A DNA stretch of 64,000 nt from Pantanalinema rosaneae (GCF_050753385.1 NZ_JBLZFZ010000003.1:1-64000); one strand, 5' to 3'. Shown: positions 42,474 to 51,623, counted from the first letter of the stretch. Numbers and translations are program-made. Notes: generated by a model from the letters alone, not told the origin.

Positions 42474-43562
42474 ATGGCACGTTCCGGTTACACCCTTCCC
42501 GTTTTCGCTGTCGCAGCCGCTAAAGCTGCCTTAGTCTATCTTCAAGGTGATCGCCCCGAACCCCTGCAAACCGTCACCCTGGATCTATTACCCGACGAAG
42601 CAATCATTCCCATCCAGCAAATCGCTCGTCTAGACAGCAACAGTGCTCTGGCAATCACCATCAGCGACCCTGGCGATAATTTAGACCTGACTCGCAACAC
42701 CCCCATTTGGGCGTGGGTCAAACTTTTGCCCCGCCAAGCAGAACCGCTGATTCTAGAAGCCGGAGAGGGCATTGGCAAAACGCCATCCGGTGATCCAGCC
42801 ATTTATCGGTATGCTCGCCGTTTATTTGAGGCGAACCTGCTGCCGTTGATTCCTGCCGATCAAACCGTCACGGTTGCCATTGTTATGCCCGAAGGTCGGC
42901 AACTAGCTCAACGCACCTCTAACGAAGCCTTTGGTGTTCTGGAAGGACTGTCACTGTTGGGAACGAGCGGCATCTCCCAACCCCTTTCCACCGAAGATCA
43001 CCTGGAGGATTTACGTCAAATACTGCAAACAAAAGTGAAATTTCACACGCATTTAGTCTTTTGTATTGGCAGTCATGGTATTCACATTGCCCAACAAATG
43101 GGGTTTCCAGAAACCGCTATTGTCCAAACGGGTAACTGGATTGGGGCATTGCTCATCGAAGCAGGTTTACGTGGTGCAGAATCTGTACTGCTGCTGGGCT
43201 ACCAGGGGAAATTGGTGAAACTGGCAGGGGGCATTTTCAATACCTCCAGTCACCTCGCGGATGCCAAATTAGAAATTATCAGCGCCGCAGTCGCCAGGAC
43301 GGGGGGTAGCTTGTCTACGATAGAAGCTGTTTTAGCATCCAAAACGGCAGATGCGGCGTATCAAAGTTTAGTTGCACTCGATTTAGCAGGGAAGGTGTTT
43401 CAGGCATTAGCCACGATCATTTCTCAGAGAGCACAGGCTTATGTGAAGAAGTACGGGAACGTCGCTCTCACAGTCGGTACTGTCTTATTTGACCGCCAGG
43501 GACAGGTGATTGCCCAGGATGAGATCGCCACTCAATTCATCAATTCCTGGATGCCGAAGTAA
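42474..43562 (+). CDS. cbiD: cobalt-precorrin-5B C1-methyltransferase
   Basis: 362 residues. CbiD adds the C1 methyl in the anaerobic (early cobalt) corrin pathway. Motifs near the N-terminus (SGYTLPVFAVAAAKAAL) and in the middle (GEGIGKTPSGDPAI; VFCIGSHGIHIAQQMG; LLGYQGKLVKLAGGIFNTSSHLAD) fit the family. Directly follows birA in the same direction. Confidence 0.93.
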   Translation: MARSGYTLPVFAVAAAKAALVYLQGDRPEPLQTVTLDLLPDEAIIPIQQIARLDSNSALAITISDPGDNLDLTRNTPIWAWVKLLPRQAEPLILEAGEGIGKTPSGDPAIYRYARRLFEANLLPLIPADQTVTVAIVMPEGRQLAQRTSNEAFGVLEGLSLLGTSGISQPLSTEDHLEDLRQILQTKVKFHTHLVFCIGSHGIHIAQQMGFPETAIVQTGNWIGALLIEAGLRGAESVLLLGYQGKLVKLAGGIFNTSSHLADAKLEIISAAVARTGGSLSTIEAVLASKTADAAYQSLVALDLAGKVFQALATIISQRAQAYVKKYGNVALTVGTVLFDRQGQVIAQDEIATQFINSWMPK

Positions 43563-43622
43563 TCTCTAAACTGCCACTGCTTTCAGATATAGATTATTTC
43601 ACCCTGAAAATCACTCGCAGAT

Positions 43623-44297
43623 ATGCATCATAATGAGATTATGGAACGCATAGAAAGTACAGTCTATCGAGATAATTTATTTGATAAGTTATTCATCTGG
43701 TTGTTTTCTCACAAAATGGCTCAAGCGGTTGGCAAACGAACAAAGCTGAAGGGCTATGAGGGTCTTGTCGATTTATCGAAGCAAATTATGCTAAGGCGTA
43801 ATGCTCACGAACAGCAAGCAGTGGTTGCTGTCATTTTAAAATCGCTAGTGCCTGCGCCAGTCTTAGCTATCGTTCGGGCTTCCTTTTCTCCAACTCGCTT
43901 GGTTTGCGAATTAAATGCCTGGTTTGCAACCAAATTATTTGAGTGGCTAGTTGGCCCCTGCGAAGTGAAAGAGGTTGAGATCTTTGGAAACAAAGGAGAA
44001 CTCATAAAACAGAAAAGTGGAGTTCACATTAAGAAATGTCGCTATTTAGAAAGTAGTAATTGTGTAGGAATGTGCATCAATATGTGCAAGTTACCAACAC
44101 AAGATTTTTTCACGCGCGATTTCGGCATTCCCCTCACAATGGTTCCTGATTTTGAAGATTATAGTTGTGAAATGGTGTTTGGTCAGATCCCCCCGCCGTT
44201 AGAACAAGAAGCGGCCTACTATCAACCCTGTTTGCGCGATCGCTGCCCAATGGCTCAAGCTCAAGCAGAGAGTTGCCCAAAAGTTCGAGAATCTTGA
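43623..44297 (+). CDS. beta-carotene isomerase D27-like protein (DUF4033)
   Basis: 224 residues. The C-terminal half has the DUF4033 signature KKCRYLESSNCVGMCINMCK followed by PTQDFF, with conserved cysteines. Plant D27 isomerises all-trans to 9-cis beta-carotene using iron; cyanobacterial homologues have varied isomer specificity. An alternative ATG lies six codons in. It is downstream of cbiD (60 bp), without obvious functional link. Confidence 0.88.
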   Translation: MHHNEIMERIESTVYRDNLFDKLFIWLFSHKMAQAVGKRTKLKGYEGLVDLSKQIMLRRNAHEQQAVVAVILKSLVPAPVLAIVRASFSPTRLVCELNAWFATKLFEWLVGPCEVKEVEIFGNKGELIKQKSGVHIKKCRYLESSNCVGMCINMCKLPTQDFFTRDFGIPLTMVPDFEDYSCEMVFGQIPPPLEQEAAYYQPCLRDRCPMAQAQAESCPKVRES

Positions 44298-44316
44298 GTT
44301 GGAGTGGATGACAGGA

Positions 44317-44775
44317 TCAGGTAGCAAAACCCATATGCAAGGCGAAAGCCCGCCATTGACGCGGAGATCGCGGCGGCAGTAAGGCTCCTGCCAAAATGGT
44401 GCGATCCAAAAAGGCTTCGTCAAACCCAGTCACCTCAGAAAGATTGGCTTTCGTCAAATTGGCTTGACTCAAATTTGCCTCAGTTAAACAACTGTCGTGC
44501 AAGTTCGCCAGAATCAGAAATGACTTTGTCAAATTTGCTTGCGTTAAGTTAGCAGAACTGAGGTTAGAGTGAATTAAGAATGCGCCACTTAAATCCGCTC
44601 GATGCAAGTTCGCACCACTGAAATCAACGCTCATTAGAGATGCACCACGCAAATCGGCGCAGTCTAAATCAACATCCCGCATCCGGACATCTCTAAGATA
44701 AATACCACGTAGATTGACTCCTCGAAAGTCACGCTCGCCCCGTCGATAGCGTTCTAAAAGCTCGTCTGCTCTCAT
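44317..44775 (-). CDS. pentapeptide-repeat protein
   Basis: 152 residues from ATG 44775; a GTG 12 codons earlier is possible. Residues about 25-130 are A(D/N)Lxx pentapeptides (ADLRG, ANLHR, ADLSG, ANLTQ, ANLTK), forming a right-handed quadrilateral beta-helix. Function of cyanobacterial members is mostly unknown. It ends convergently with the D27-like gene, 19 bp apart. Confidence 0.88.
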   Translation of the reverse strand: MRADELLERYRRGERDFRGVNLRGIYLRDVRMRDVDLDCADLRGASLMSVDFSGANLHRADLSGAFLIHSNLSSANLTQANLTKSFLILANLHDSCLTEANLSQANLTKANLSEVTGFDEAFLDRTILAGALLPPRSPRQWRAFALHMGFAT

Positions 44776-44878
44776 GTAGATGATTTGACCCGATTGCTTG
44801 AGATTTTGCACTTCGGCATAATCTAACAGACCGCATCCGGCTTGACTATCCCAGCAAGGGGCATTTGAGGATTATAAA

Positions 44879-45484
44879 ATGATTAAGAGCATGCATACTC
44901 TGGGTTGGGTCGCCATACTGTGTGGGGTTTTGGGTTTCGACGGAAGTCTGATCGCGGTTGCGGCAAATGGCATACTGCACGATTTTACCCAGAACAAATC
45001 TGCGTTACTGAATGACCATCAACAACTTACGCTTCAGCAAACTCGTTCGACCGAAACACCCGAGCAGTGGGTAGAACTGGGGCGGCGAGTACACGGTGGA
45101 TTTGGCTCCTACATCGCTCTAGGAATTCGTATCGGTTTGGATGCCATGCAGCGCTTGAACGCAAACCCTCGCACACTGGACGTGACCTATTACAGCGGAA
45201 TAATCGCACCCTGTCCCTGTGTTGCAGATGGCATTATGATTGCAACGATTTCAACACCTGGGCAAAACTTGTTGCGAGTAGCCACCACTGCCAGCCCAAC
45301 CGGAACCTTTGGGATGGCTGAAATCCGCGATCGCAAAACTGGAAAGATGCTCCGTTACACCATTCCAGCAACTACCAGAACGCAATTGGATGCCTGGAAC
45401 CAGGACGCCACTGGACGACAACGCTACGATGCCGTAATGAATGCTTCCGAAGAGTCGCTATTCTCGGTAGAAGCCATCCCCTGA
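44879..45484 (+). CDS. FmdE-like secreted protein, copy 2
   Basis: 201 residues with an N-terminal signal or anchor (about 6-28). The core RVHGGFGSYIALGIRIGLDA and APCPCVADGIMIAT is the FmdE-like domain of the protein at 35300-35787, with about 60% of residues alike by eye. It lacks the CPG motif of archaeal FwdE. Metal-binding His and CPC are kept. Function unknown. It is separate from larC here, so the duplicate may have diverged in role. Confidence 0.7.
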   Translation: MIKSMHTLGWVAILCGVLGFDGSLIAVAANGILHDFTQNKSALLNDHQQLTLQQTRSTETPEQWVELGRRVHGGFGSYIALGIRIGLDAMQRLNANPRTLDVTYYSGIIAPCPCVADGIMIATISTPGQNLLRVATTASPTGTFGMAEIRDRKTGKMLRYTIPATTRTQLDAWNQDATGRQRYDAVMNASEESLFSVEAIP

Positions 45485-45521
45485 TTCGCTGTTCAAATCA
45501 ACGATATATTTAGCCAAGATT

Positions 45522-45553
45522 GAAGCCCCAGCAGGCGAACCAACTGGGACTTC
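45522..45553. terminator. bidirectional terminator candidate
   Basis: GAAGCCCCAG pairs with CTGGGACTTC (one mismatch) around a 12-base loop, between two converging genes. An AGTTTTG stretch follows on the plus strand. Confidence 0.5.
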
Positions 45554-45592
45554 AGGGAAGTTTTGAGAGGCGTAGCAGGAGTGACAAACCAC

Positions 45593-45835
45593 CTACCCGA
45601 CGCTATTAAACAACGCTACCCACAGAACACCTGCTGCACCCACAGCCAGCAGTAAATTTGTGAAAAAGCGACCTGCCTCTGCATTAAAGCCAAGAACCTT
45701 ATCTTCTTTGCCAGCCGTGAAAAACAGTGACCAGGCTTGATTTGCGTTGATAACTTCAGATTGAGCGTTAAAGTCCGGTCTGAATACAACGGGACCGATC
45801 AGGTACTTGTTGGGGAAGTCGAAGTCAGTTTTCAT
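45593..45835 (-). CDS. small single-TM photosynthesis-associated protein
   Basis: 80 residues from ATG 45835. One C-terminal membrane helix (LLLAVGAAGVLWVALF) follows a KVLGFNAEAGRF stretch that echoes Hli proteins (GFNEYAEKLNGR) but lacks the ExxNGRxAM chlorophyll motif. It is directly downstream of the Hli gene in the same direction, so it is probably a thylakoid protein expressed with it. The family name is not recognised. Confidence 0.6.
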   Translation of the reverse strand: MKTDFDFPNKYLIGPVVFRPDFNAQSEVINANQAWSLFFTAGKEDKVLGFNAEAGRFFTNLLLAVGAAGVLWVALFNSVG

Positions 45836-45897
45836 GAGAATTCTCTCCAAATTGCGTCGCGTTTACTACATAACAAACTTGTCTAGGCAGGAATACC

Positions 45898-46107
45898 CTA
45901 CAGTCCTGTCAACCAGCCAATCACACCATGCCCAGTGGCCACTTCCAGAATCAGTGCAGAGACAAAACCAATCATTGCCAGCCGTCCGTTCAGCTTTTCA
46001 GCATATTCATTGAAGCCGAACTTCTGGGTGTCATCGACATACATCTTGGGTTCGACGGCATAGACATTTGCGCGTCCACCTTCTTCCATGACCTGTCCAC
46101 GAACCAT
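45898..46107 (-). CDS. high-light-inducible protein (Hli/SCP)
   Basis: 69 residues with the one-helix chlorophyll a/b-binding signature EKLNGRLAMIGFVSALILEV. Hli proteins bind chlorophyll and carotenoid and protect photosystem assembly under excess light. The C-terminal WLTGL ends the helix. Upstream 210 bp (46108-46317) hold no gene. Probably co-transcribed with the 80-residue protein 63 bp downstream. Confidence 0.9.
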   Translation of the reverse strand: MVRGQVMEEGGRANVYAVEPKMYVDDTQKFGFNEYAEKLNGRLAMIGFVSALILEVATGHGVIGWLTGL

Positions 46108-46317
46108 GATGCTGTTTCCTTTTGCTTAACCTTATGTAACAAAGTGTAGCTTAATGTAAATAAATATTGCAATGATCTTGACATAAAAATTCTGTCGTAT
46201 TAGCCGAACCTGGTAGGACGGTTAACGCTAATACGCCGTCAGGTCGCTTTAATCGACTGATCCAAGGTCTGCAAGTCTGGGCGGAGAGCCTCAGTAAAAC
46301 CGCGATCGCTATACATT

Positions 46318-48408
46318 TCAGCAATCGCCCTTAGCTAACACCCGACTGGCATTGAGCACCGCCAGCAATGCTACCCCCACATCGGCAAACACCGCTTCCC
46401 ATAACGTTGCCAACCCGATCGCCCCCAGCGCAATAAAGATACCTTTAACAGTCAGCGCCAGGATGATGTTTTGCCAGACAATCCGCAAAGTACGGCGGGC
46501 GATCACAATAGCTTCCGCCACTTTAGACGGAGCATCGGTCATGATCACCACATCTGCCGTTTCGATCGCCGCATCTGCACCCAAACCACCCATCGCAATA
46601 CCTACATCAGCACGGGCAATCACGGGCGCGTCATTGATGCCATCACCGACAAAGGCAATCTTGTGATGGGTTGAGTTCACCGATGCCATCAGAGATTCCA
46701 GCGCCGTTAGTTTCTCTTCTGGTAGCAGTTCTGCCTGATAGCGATCGATGCCGAGTTGACGGGCGATCGCATCTGCTACAGATTGGTTATCCCCCGTCAG
46801 CATGACGGTTTGGATCTGCTCCCAATGCAACGCTTGTATTGCGGTGATCGCATCCGCTTTCAGTTCATCCGCAATCAGAATGCGCCCACTGTACTCCCCA
46901 TCCACCGCCAGGTGCGCCACTGTCCCCTCTACCACACAAACATCATGGGGAATCGCTTCCCGATGTAGCAAGCGATCGTTTCCTGACAGTACGGTGCGTC
47001 CATTCACTGTCGCGCGAATGCCATGTCCAGCAATTTCCTCGTAATTCTGCAAATTTGCTCCATCCACATGTTTGCCGTGGGCATCTCGAATCGATTGCGC
47101 CACCGGATGATTAGACTGTGAGCCAGCCTGGGCTGCCAGTTCCAATAATTGTTGGGGACTGAAACCGTTATAGGGAATCACATCCGTCACCTGGAAATTG
47201 CCTTGCGTCAGGGTGCCCGTTTTGTCAAACACCACCGTTTTTACTTGAGTTAGCGCATCTAAAAAGGTGGAACCCTTGACCAGAATGCCCCGTCTGGCGG
47301 CTCCCCCAATTCCGCCAAAATAGCTGAGGGGAATGCTGATCACCAGTCCACAGGGGCAGGAAATCACCAGCAGGACCAGTGCCCGGTATGTCCAGGTGGC
47401 GGCAGTCGCACCGGGAATCAGCAACGGCGGCAGCAGGGCGATCGCCAGCGATAGGAACACCACCACGGGCGTATAGTAACGGGCAAAGCGGGTGATGAAT
47501 TTTTCGGTATCGGCTTTGCGACTGCGGGCGTTTTCCACCAGTTCCAGAATACGGGCGATCGAGGAGTCGGCAAACCGCCTGGTGACACGGATGGTCAATG
47601 CTCCCGACTGATTCACCATACCTGCCAGAACCCAATCTCCAACTCGCAATGTGCGGGGCACAGATTCTCCTGTCAGGGCAGCGGTATTGACTTGAGACTT
47701 GCCCTCCAGAATCTCGCCATCCAGGGGCACTTTTTCCCCCGGACGCACCAATACCAGATCCCCGATCGCCACTGTTTCTGGTGACACCGATCGCACGTCC
47801 CCATTCACCTTCAAGTTGGCAGTATCGGGTCGTACCTCCAGCAACGCTCGAATCGAACGGCGCGATCGCCCTACCGCATAGCCCTGAACCAATTCCCCAA
47901 CCTGGTAAAACAGCATCACACCCACAGCTTCTGGCAGTTCGTGGATGGCGATCGCGCCCAGAGTAGCAATGGTCATCAGAAAGTTTTCGTCAAAGATGCG
48001 TCCCCGCACAATATTTCGTCCGGCAGTGGTCAATACCCCCCAACCGCTAGTCAGATACGCCGGAATCAAAACCGCATATTCGGCGATGGAAAAGGGTGTG
48101 CCATGCAGAGCATTGTGAAAGATTAACCCAGCCAGAAACAGAGGCGCGGCAATGGCAATCGGTCGTAGCTCTCGTCTCAAACTGAACCCATCTGCCCCAT
48201 GATCATGGCTATGACCGTGATCATGTCCACAGCACCCATCCTGATGCTGAGTGGCAGTGATAGGAGCCGCGACAACGGGTTCACTCCCGCAACAGGGGTC
48301 ATGAGCCGCGACTGAATCAGGAACGGGCTGCGGATGGTGATGCGGTTCGTCGTGATTGTGGGGATGACTGTGACCGCAGCAATCGTTGTGGAGATGGGGT
48401 TCTGCCAT
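46318..48408 (-). CDS. ziaA: Zn(II)-type P1B ATPase exporter with His/Cys-rich N-terminus
   Basis: 696 residues. N-terminal 70 residues hold many His and three CC pairs (10-11, 39-40, 59-60) in place of a GMxCxxC domain. Then come eight TM helices with the transport motif CPC (VISCPCGLVIS), DKTGTLTQG phosphorylation site, GDGINDAP hinge, the TM7 Lys (LTVKGIF) and the TM8 Asp (ADVGVALLAVLNASR) of P1B-2 pumps. Zn/Cd/Pb export from the cytosol. The ArsR-type gene is directly upstream, and operators lie before both. Gene symbol tentative. Confidence 0.92.
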   Translation of the reverse strand: MAEPHLHNDCCGHSHPHNHDEPHHHPQPVPDSVAAHDPCCGSEPVVAAPITATQHQDGCCGHDHGHSHDHGADGFSLRRELRPIAIAAPLFLAGLIFHNALHGTPFSIAEYAVLIPAYLTSGWGVLTTAGRNIVRGRIFDENFLMTIATLGAIAIHELPEAVGVMLFYQVGELVQGYAVGRSRRSIRALLEVRPDTANLKVNGDVRSVSPETVAIGDLVLVRPGEKVPLDGEILEGKSQVNTAALTGESVPRTLRVGDWVLAGMVNQSGALTIRVTRRFADSSIARILELVENARSRKADTEKFITRFARYYTPVVVFLSLAIALLPPLLIPGATAATWTYRALVLLVISCPCGLVISIPLSYFGGIGGAARRGILVKGSTFLDALTQVKTVVFDKTGTLTQGNFQVTDVIPYNGFSPQQLLELAAQAGSQSNHPVAQSIRDAHGKHVDGANLQNYEEIAGHGIRATVNGRTVLSGNDRLLHREAIPHDVCVVEGTVAHLAVDGEYSGRILIADELKADAITAIQALHWEQIQTVMLTGDNQSVADAIARQLGIDRYQAELLPEEKLTALESLMASVNSTHHKIAFVGDGINDAPVIARADVGIAMGGLGADAAIETADVVIMTDAPSKVAEAIVIARRTLRIVWQNIILALTVKGIFIALGAIGLATLWEAVFADVGVALLAVLNASRVLAKGDC

Positions 48409-48437
48409 AGGAATACCGCTTCGGGATAAACATGAAC

Positions 48438-48457
48438 ATCTGAAAGATTGTTCAGAT
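48438..48457. promoter_or_regulatory. SmtB-type operator before the ATPase gene
   Basis: ATCTGAA-N6-TTCAGAT inverted repeat, with TGAACA and TGTTCA halves nested, 30 bp before the ATPase ATG. The same repeat occurs at 48968. Confidence 0.85.
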
Positions 48458-48526
48458 AACGGAGATTATATCCCGTAGTAAGCGGATTGTGATCGGTGGA
48501 TGAGTTCAGATGACTATCGGGAGATG

Positions 48527-48919
48527 CTAGCCTTCATCCAAATGCTCAGCCACTTCTCGATAGAGAGCAATGATATGGTCATCTGCCAAACTGTAGTAAA
48601 CATTGCGCCCCTTGCGACGGTATTTCACCAACCGCTGCGATCGCAACACACGCAACTGATGGGAGACTGCCGATTCACCCATTTTGACAATCGCCGCTAA
48701 GTCGCAAACACAGAGTTCCCGTTGAGCCAGTGCTGAAAGCAATTTCAACCGATGTGGATCAGAGAGGACGCCAAAAAACTCTGCCATGCGCTGAGCTTTA
48801 TCCGTCGCCAACACGTCTCCCTGTAACTGCCGCACCGTGTCGAGATGAACCAGGGTTTCACCACATCCAGGTGCTTCAACCGGAGAAACCGTTTGCTTTC
48901 GGGAAGAAGAACCAGTCAT
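48527..48919 (-). CDS. ziaR: ArsR/SmtB-family zinc-sensing repressor
   Basis: 130 residues. The winged HTH includes ELCVCDLAAIVKMGESAVSHQLRVL. Cys70 and Cys72 form the alpha3 CVC site with N-terminal Cys19 and His25. The alpha5 site is complete: Asp113, His115, His126, Glu129 at SmtB spacing. That combination is known from ZiaR/SmtB zinc sensors. It should release both operators when zinc is high, the mirror of Zur. ATG 48919. Confidence 0.93.
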   Translation of the reverse strand: MTGSSSRKQTVSPVEAPGCGETLVHLDTVRQLQGDVLATDKAQRMAEFFGVLSDPHRLKLLSALAQRELCVCDLAAIVKMGESAVSHQLRVLRSQRLVKYRRKGRNVYYSLADDHIIALYREVAEHLDEG

Positions 48920-48967
48920 CGTAAATCCATTCTCAGCTATCCCTTTATGATAGCGAGAATCATTCCC

Positions 48968-48987
48968 ATCTGAATGGTGGTTCAGAT
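48968..48987. promoter_or_regulatory. SmtB-type operator before the repressor gene
   Basis: ATCTGAATGGTGGTTCAGAT: the same ATCTGAA-N6-TTCAGAT repeat as at 48438, 48 bp before the repressor ATG. Implies autoregulation. Confidence 0.85.
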
Positions 48988-48997
48988 CTTATTCAAG

Positions 48998-49582
48998 TCA
49001 GGGTCTAATATCACCTCTAGCCGTCAGAAATTGGGCAAAGCCGAAATGAATCAAAGTTAGCCCAAATCCCCACAGCACCTCTTTCATCAGAAGGCGACCC
49101 AGAATTGCCCAGGTAAAAACATGGCTTCCGGTCAGCAGAAACCCCAGCGATAAAACCAAGCCTTCAAAAACCACGAATCCAGTCAGAAGGGCGATCGCTA
49201 CCCAGATCCTGTGTCCTTTGCGAGTCATTTGGCTGAAGGTGGGGCGCAGGGCAGAGATCGCGGTGACCATTACCGTTCCCAGTCCCATCACCAATCCCCA
49301 GATCATTGATTCTGCCGTTTGAGGGTAGTGGCGCAACCCAAACCCATATAACTGATTTGCCAGCCAGATGGCGATCGCTGCACCGAAAGCGCGTTTGGGA
49401 CGCAAGGTGGTTCCGGCGATCGCCCCAAAGGCAACCAGGGGAGCATGGGCATAGATGACGCTACTCAAACTGCCAATCGCCGTTAGCAGCACGATCCAGA
49501 GACGATGTTGGGCAACGGCACTCCAAACAACCGACCAGCGGCTAGACTTTGGAGTTGCAATGGGATAGGTCGATTCCTGCAT
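48998..49582 (-). CDS. five- to six-TM membrane protein, copy B
   Basis: 194 residues, close homologue of the protein at 13100-13681. Shared blocks: AFGAIAGTTLRPKRA, IWLANQLYGF, GLVMGLGTVMVTA and LLTGSHVFTWAI. Hydrophobic segments as in copy A. GAGG Shine-Dalgarno before ATG 49582. It is the last gene of the riboswitch-controlled cbiMNQO operon, 58 bp after cbiO. Could be an extra S-like or accessory component for cobalt or corrinoid uptake. Confidence 0.78.
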   Translation of the reverse strand: MQESTYPIATPKSSRWSVVWSAVAQHRLWIVLLTAIGSLSSVIYAHAPLVAFGAIAGTTLRPKRAFGAAIAIWLANQLYGFGLRHYPQTAESMIWGLVMGLGTVMVTAISALRPTFSQMTRKGHRIWVAIALLTGFVVFEGLVLSLGFLLTGSHVFTWAILGRLLMKEVLWGFGLTLIHFGFAQFLTARGDIRP

Positions 49583-49640
49583 TTTGACCTCTTTGATAAA
49601 AGGAGAGAATGAACAAGTTCTCCGTTGGAGCCTTTCTGAG

Positions 49641-50483
49641 TCATACCGTAAAACGGTTCAGACCGTAAGATCGCAACTCCGCAATCGTTTTGGGGGGCGA
49701 TCTCAGATCGCGCCATGTTGCCGGAAGTGCATACCAGCATTCTAGAAGGGTGGGTATACCCAGTTGTAACTGGTTCAGGACATCCACCTGCGTGAAAACC
49801 TGCTGGGCTTGCTCGGATAGCACCAATCGTCCTTCATCTAGCACAATCACCCAATCTGCCCAGCGATAGGCAAGATCGAGATCGTGGGTTGCCATCACAA
49901 TAGTCGTGCCAGCGTCATGGATGCGATCGAGTTCTTTAAACAAATGAAGGGTTTGCAGGCGATCCAGAAAGGCAGTGGGTTCATCCAGCAACAGCAATTC
50001 TGGTTTTAATGCCATCACACCCGCCAGTGCCACCCGTCGCTTTTGCCCCAGGCTGAGGTGATGGAGGGGGCGATCGGCGAGATCCTGGAGGGAAAAATCG
50101 AGCAGGGTTTGATGCAGACGTTGGGTAACCTCGGCTTTGGATAATGATAGATTGCAAAGTCCGTAGGAAATATCTTCAGCAACGGTCGCAGCCACCAGTT
50201 GTTGCTCTGGATCTTGAAATGCTAAACCAATTCGTTGCCGCCACTGATTCAGAACAGATGCACGATACTGGAGGGGCTCACCTTTCCAGGAAATCATACC
50301 AGAACTACAGCGGTATAACCCATCTGCCAGAAATAGCAACGTTGATTTGCCACAGCCGTTGTGTCCTAAAATGACCGTCTTCTGCCCTGCGAAGATCGTT
50401 AAGTTGAGGTCCTGGATAGCAGGCTGGATTGTACCAGGATAAGTGTAGGAAACGGCTTGAAATTCGAGGAGAGTGGAGCACAT
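49641..50483 (-). CDS. cbiO: cobalt ECF transporter ATPase
   Basis: 280 residues: Walker A GHNGCGKST, Q-loop FQDPEQQ, signature LSLGQKRR, Walker B LLLLDEPTAF, THD switch. It energises CbiMNQ cobalt import. ATG 50483 lies within a G-rich tract, without a clear Shine-Dalgarno; the start is chosen from the family N-terminus. Confidence 0.95.
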   Translation of the reverse strand: MCSTLLEFQAVSYTYPGTIQPAIQDLNLTIFAGQKTVILGHNGCGKSTLLFLADGLYRCSSGMISWKGEPLQYRASVLNQWRQRIGLAFQDPEQQLVAATVAEDISYGLCNLSLSKAEVTQRLHQTLLDFSLQDLADRPLHHLSLGQKRRVALAGVMALKPELLLLDEPTAFLDRLQTLHLFKELDRIHDAGTTIVMATHDLDLAYRWADWVIVLDEGRLVLSEQAQQVFTQVDVLNQLQLGIPTLLECWYALPATWRDLRSPPKTIAELRSYGLNRFTV

Positions 50484-50531
50484 GGAGAGGTGGGGGAGTC
50501 AAGGGGCAAAGAGGAATCTACAATCCAAAAT

Positions 50532-51320
50532 CTAAAAGCCAAAATTCAAAATCACTAAGCCAACACATCCAATCAAAGATTCAATCGCATATCGTTTAGA
50601 GTAGCGGTAAGACACGTTGGAATAAACTTGAAAGTTCCCATTAAAACCACGAGATGCTAGTGCAAGAGAAAAATGATGGTAATGTTGCAGCGATCGCACC
50701 AATAATTGGCTCACCAATAGCCCCACACTATACATCCAACGCTGACGGGTACGATAGCCACCTCTAGCCCTTTGGGCTAGTTGCAGTTCAGTCACCACGT
50801 CTAAAAACAAGAAGATAAATCGATACATCAGCAGTAACAGTTCAGTCAGCAGTATCGGCACACGCCACTGTCGTAGTACCTGCAACAGATCGGTAAACGG
50901 AATGGTAAATAGTAAAAACAGCAGGCAGGACGTACAGGCAAGCGATCGCATGCCAATTTGGAAGGCTCGAATCAGCCCGTCTCGGCTAACAAAGAAATAT
51001 CCATTGCCAAACGTGATACCGGCAACTGGATCGGGTTGAATGGATGCGATCTGATCGACTGCAACAACGCTCACTACTAACGCAGGAATGCTCGTCAGCA
51101 AAAACAGTCCAGCAACCATCAAAACACTCAGGTAAACCCTTGCAGGGATGCGAGCATACCCTACAGTCCATATGCCTAACCAAACCGCAATCAGCAGTTG
51201 TGGAATGGGATGAGTGATCAGGGCAATGACAAGCACTGCGATCGCAAATAACAGCTTTTGTTGTGGCGAAATCTGCCGCAGGCGATTTGCGTAAGTGTAA
51301 ACATCAAGATGATGATGCAA
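50532..51320 (-). CDS. cbiQ: cobalt ECF transporter T component
   Basis: 262 residues, EcfT/CbiQ family with five or six TM helices. The cytoplasmic coupling motif is seen as AQRARGGYRTR, and a SRGF(N) motif follows (LASRGFNG). TTG start at 51320, supported by AGGAG ten bases upstream; the cbiN stop (TGA) immediately precedes it. Confidence 0.92.
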   Translation of the reverse strand: MHHHLDVYTYANRLRQISPQQKLLFAIAVLVIALITHPIPQLLIAVWLGIWTVGYARIPARVYLSVLMVAGLFLLTSIPALVVSVVAVDQIASIQPDPVAGITFGNGYFFVSRDGLIRAFQIGMRSLACTSCLLFLLFTIPFTDLLQVLRQWRVPILLTELLLLMYRFIFLFLDVVTELQLAQRARGGYRTRQRWMYSVGLLVSQLLVRSLQHYHHFSLALASRGFNGNFQVYSNVSYRYSKRYAIESLIGCVGLVILNFGF

Positions 51321-51623
51321 TCACTCTTTCTCCTGTTCCTGTCGCTTACTGCTGCCGCGATACAGCCCGATGACATAGCCAATCACCCCCGCTCCCAATG
51401 CCGCTTGGGAAGCAAATAAAAGGCTTTCTACTTCCCCACTCGGTGGCTCATACAAGGGCTTAAACCAGGGTTCGTATCCGGGTTGAATTTCCCCAATCGC
51501 GGCTTCAGCCTGTCCATCGGCACCCCCATATTCACCCTTGACAAAGATCAAAGGCAGCACTGCCAGCGCTAGAACTGCGATGATCAACAGCCAGTTCTCG
51601 TATTTCGTCGGTTGTTTGCTCAT
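51321..51623 (-). CDS. cbiN: cobalt transporter accessory subunit
   Basis: 100 residues: two TM helices (about 10-30 and 70-90) flanking a periplasmic loop with GADGQAEAAI and PWFKPLYEPPSGEVESLLF, typical of CbiN. It couples with CbiM for cobalt loading. Four bases after cbiM. Confidence 0.93.
   Translation of the reverse strand: MSKQPTKYENWLLIIAVLALAVLPLIFVKGEYGGADGQAEAAIGEIQPGYEPWFKPLYEPPSGEVESLLFASQAALGAGVIGYVIGLYRGSSKRQEQEKE

Noticed and set aside
48901..48970. Sixth Zur-type box before the ArsR gene (GCGAGAATCATTCCC)
   Set aside because: Only half of the palindrome fits; the nearby ATCTGAA-N6-TTCAGAT repeat explains the site as an SmtB-type operator.
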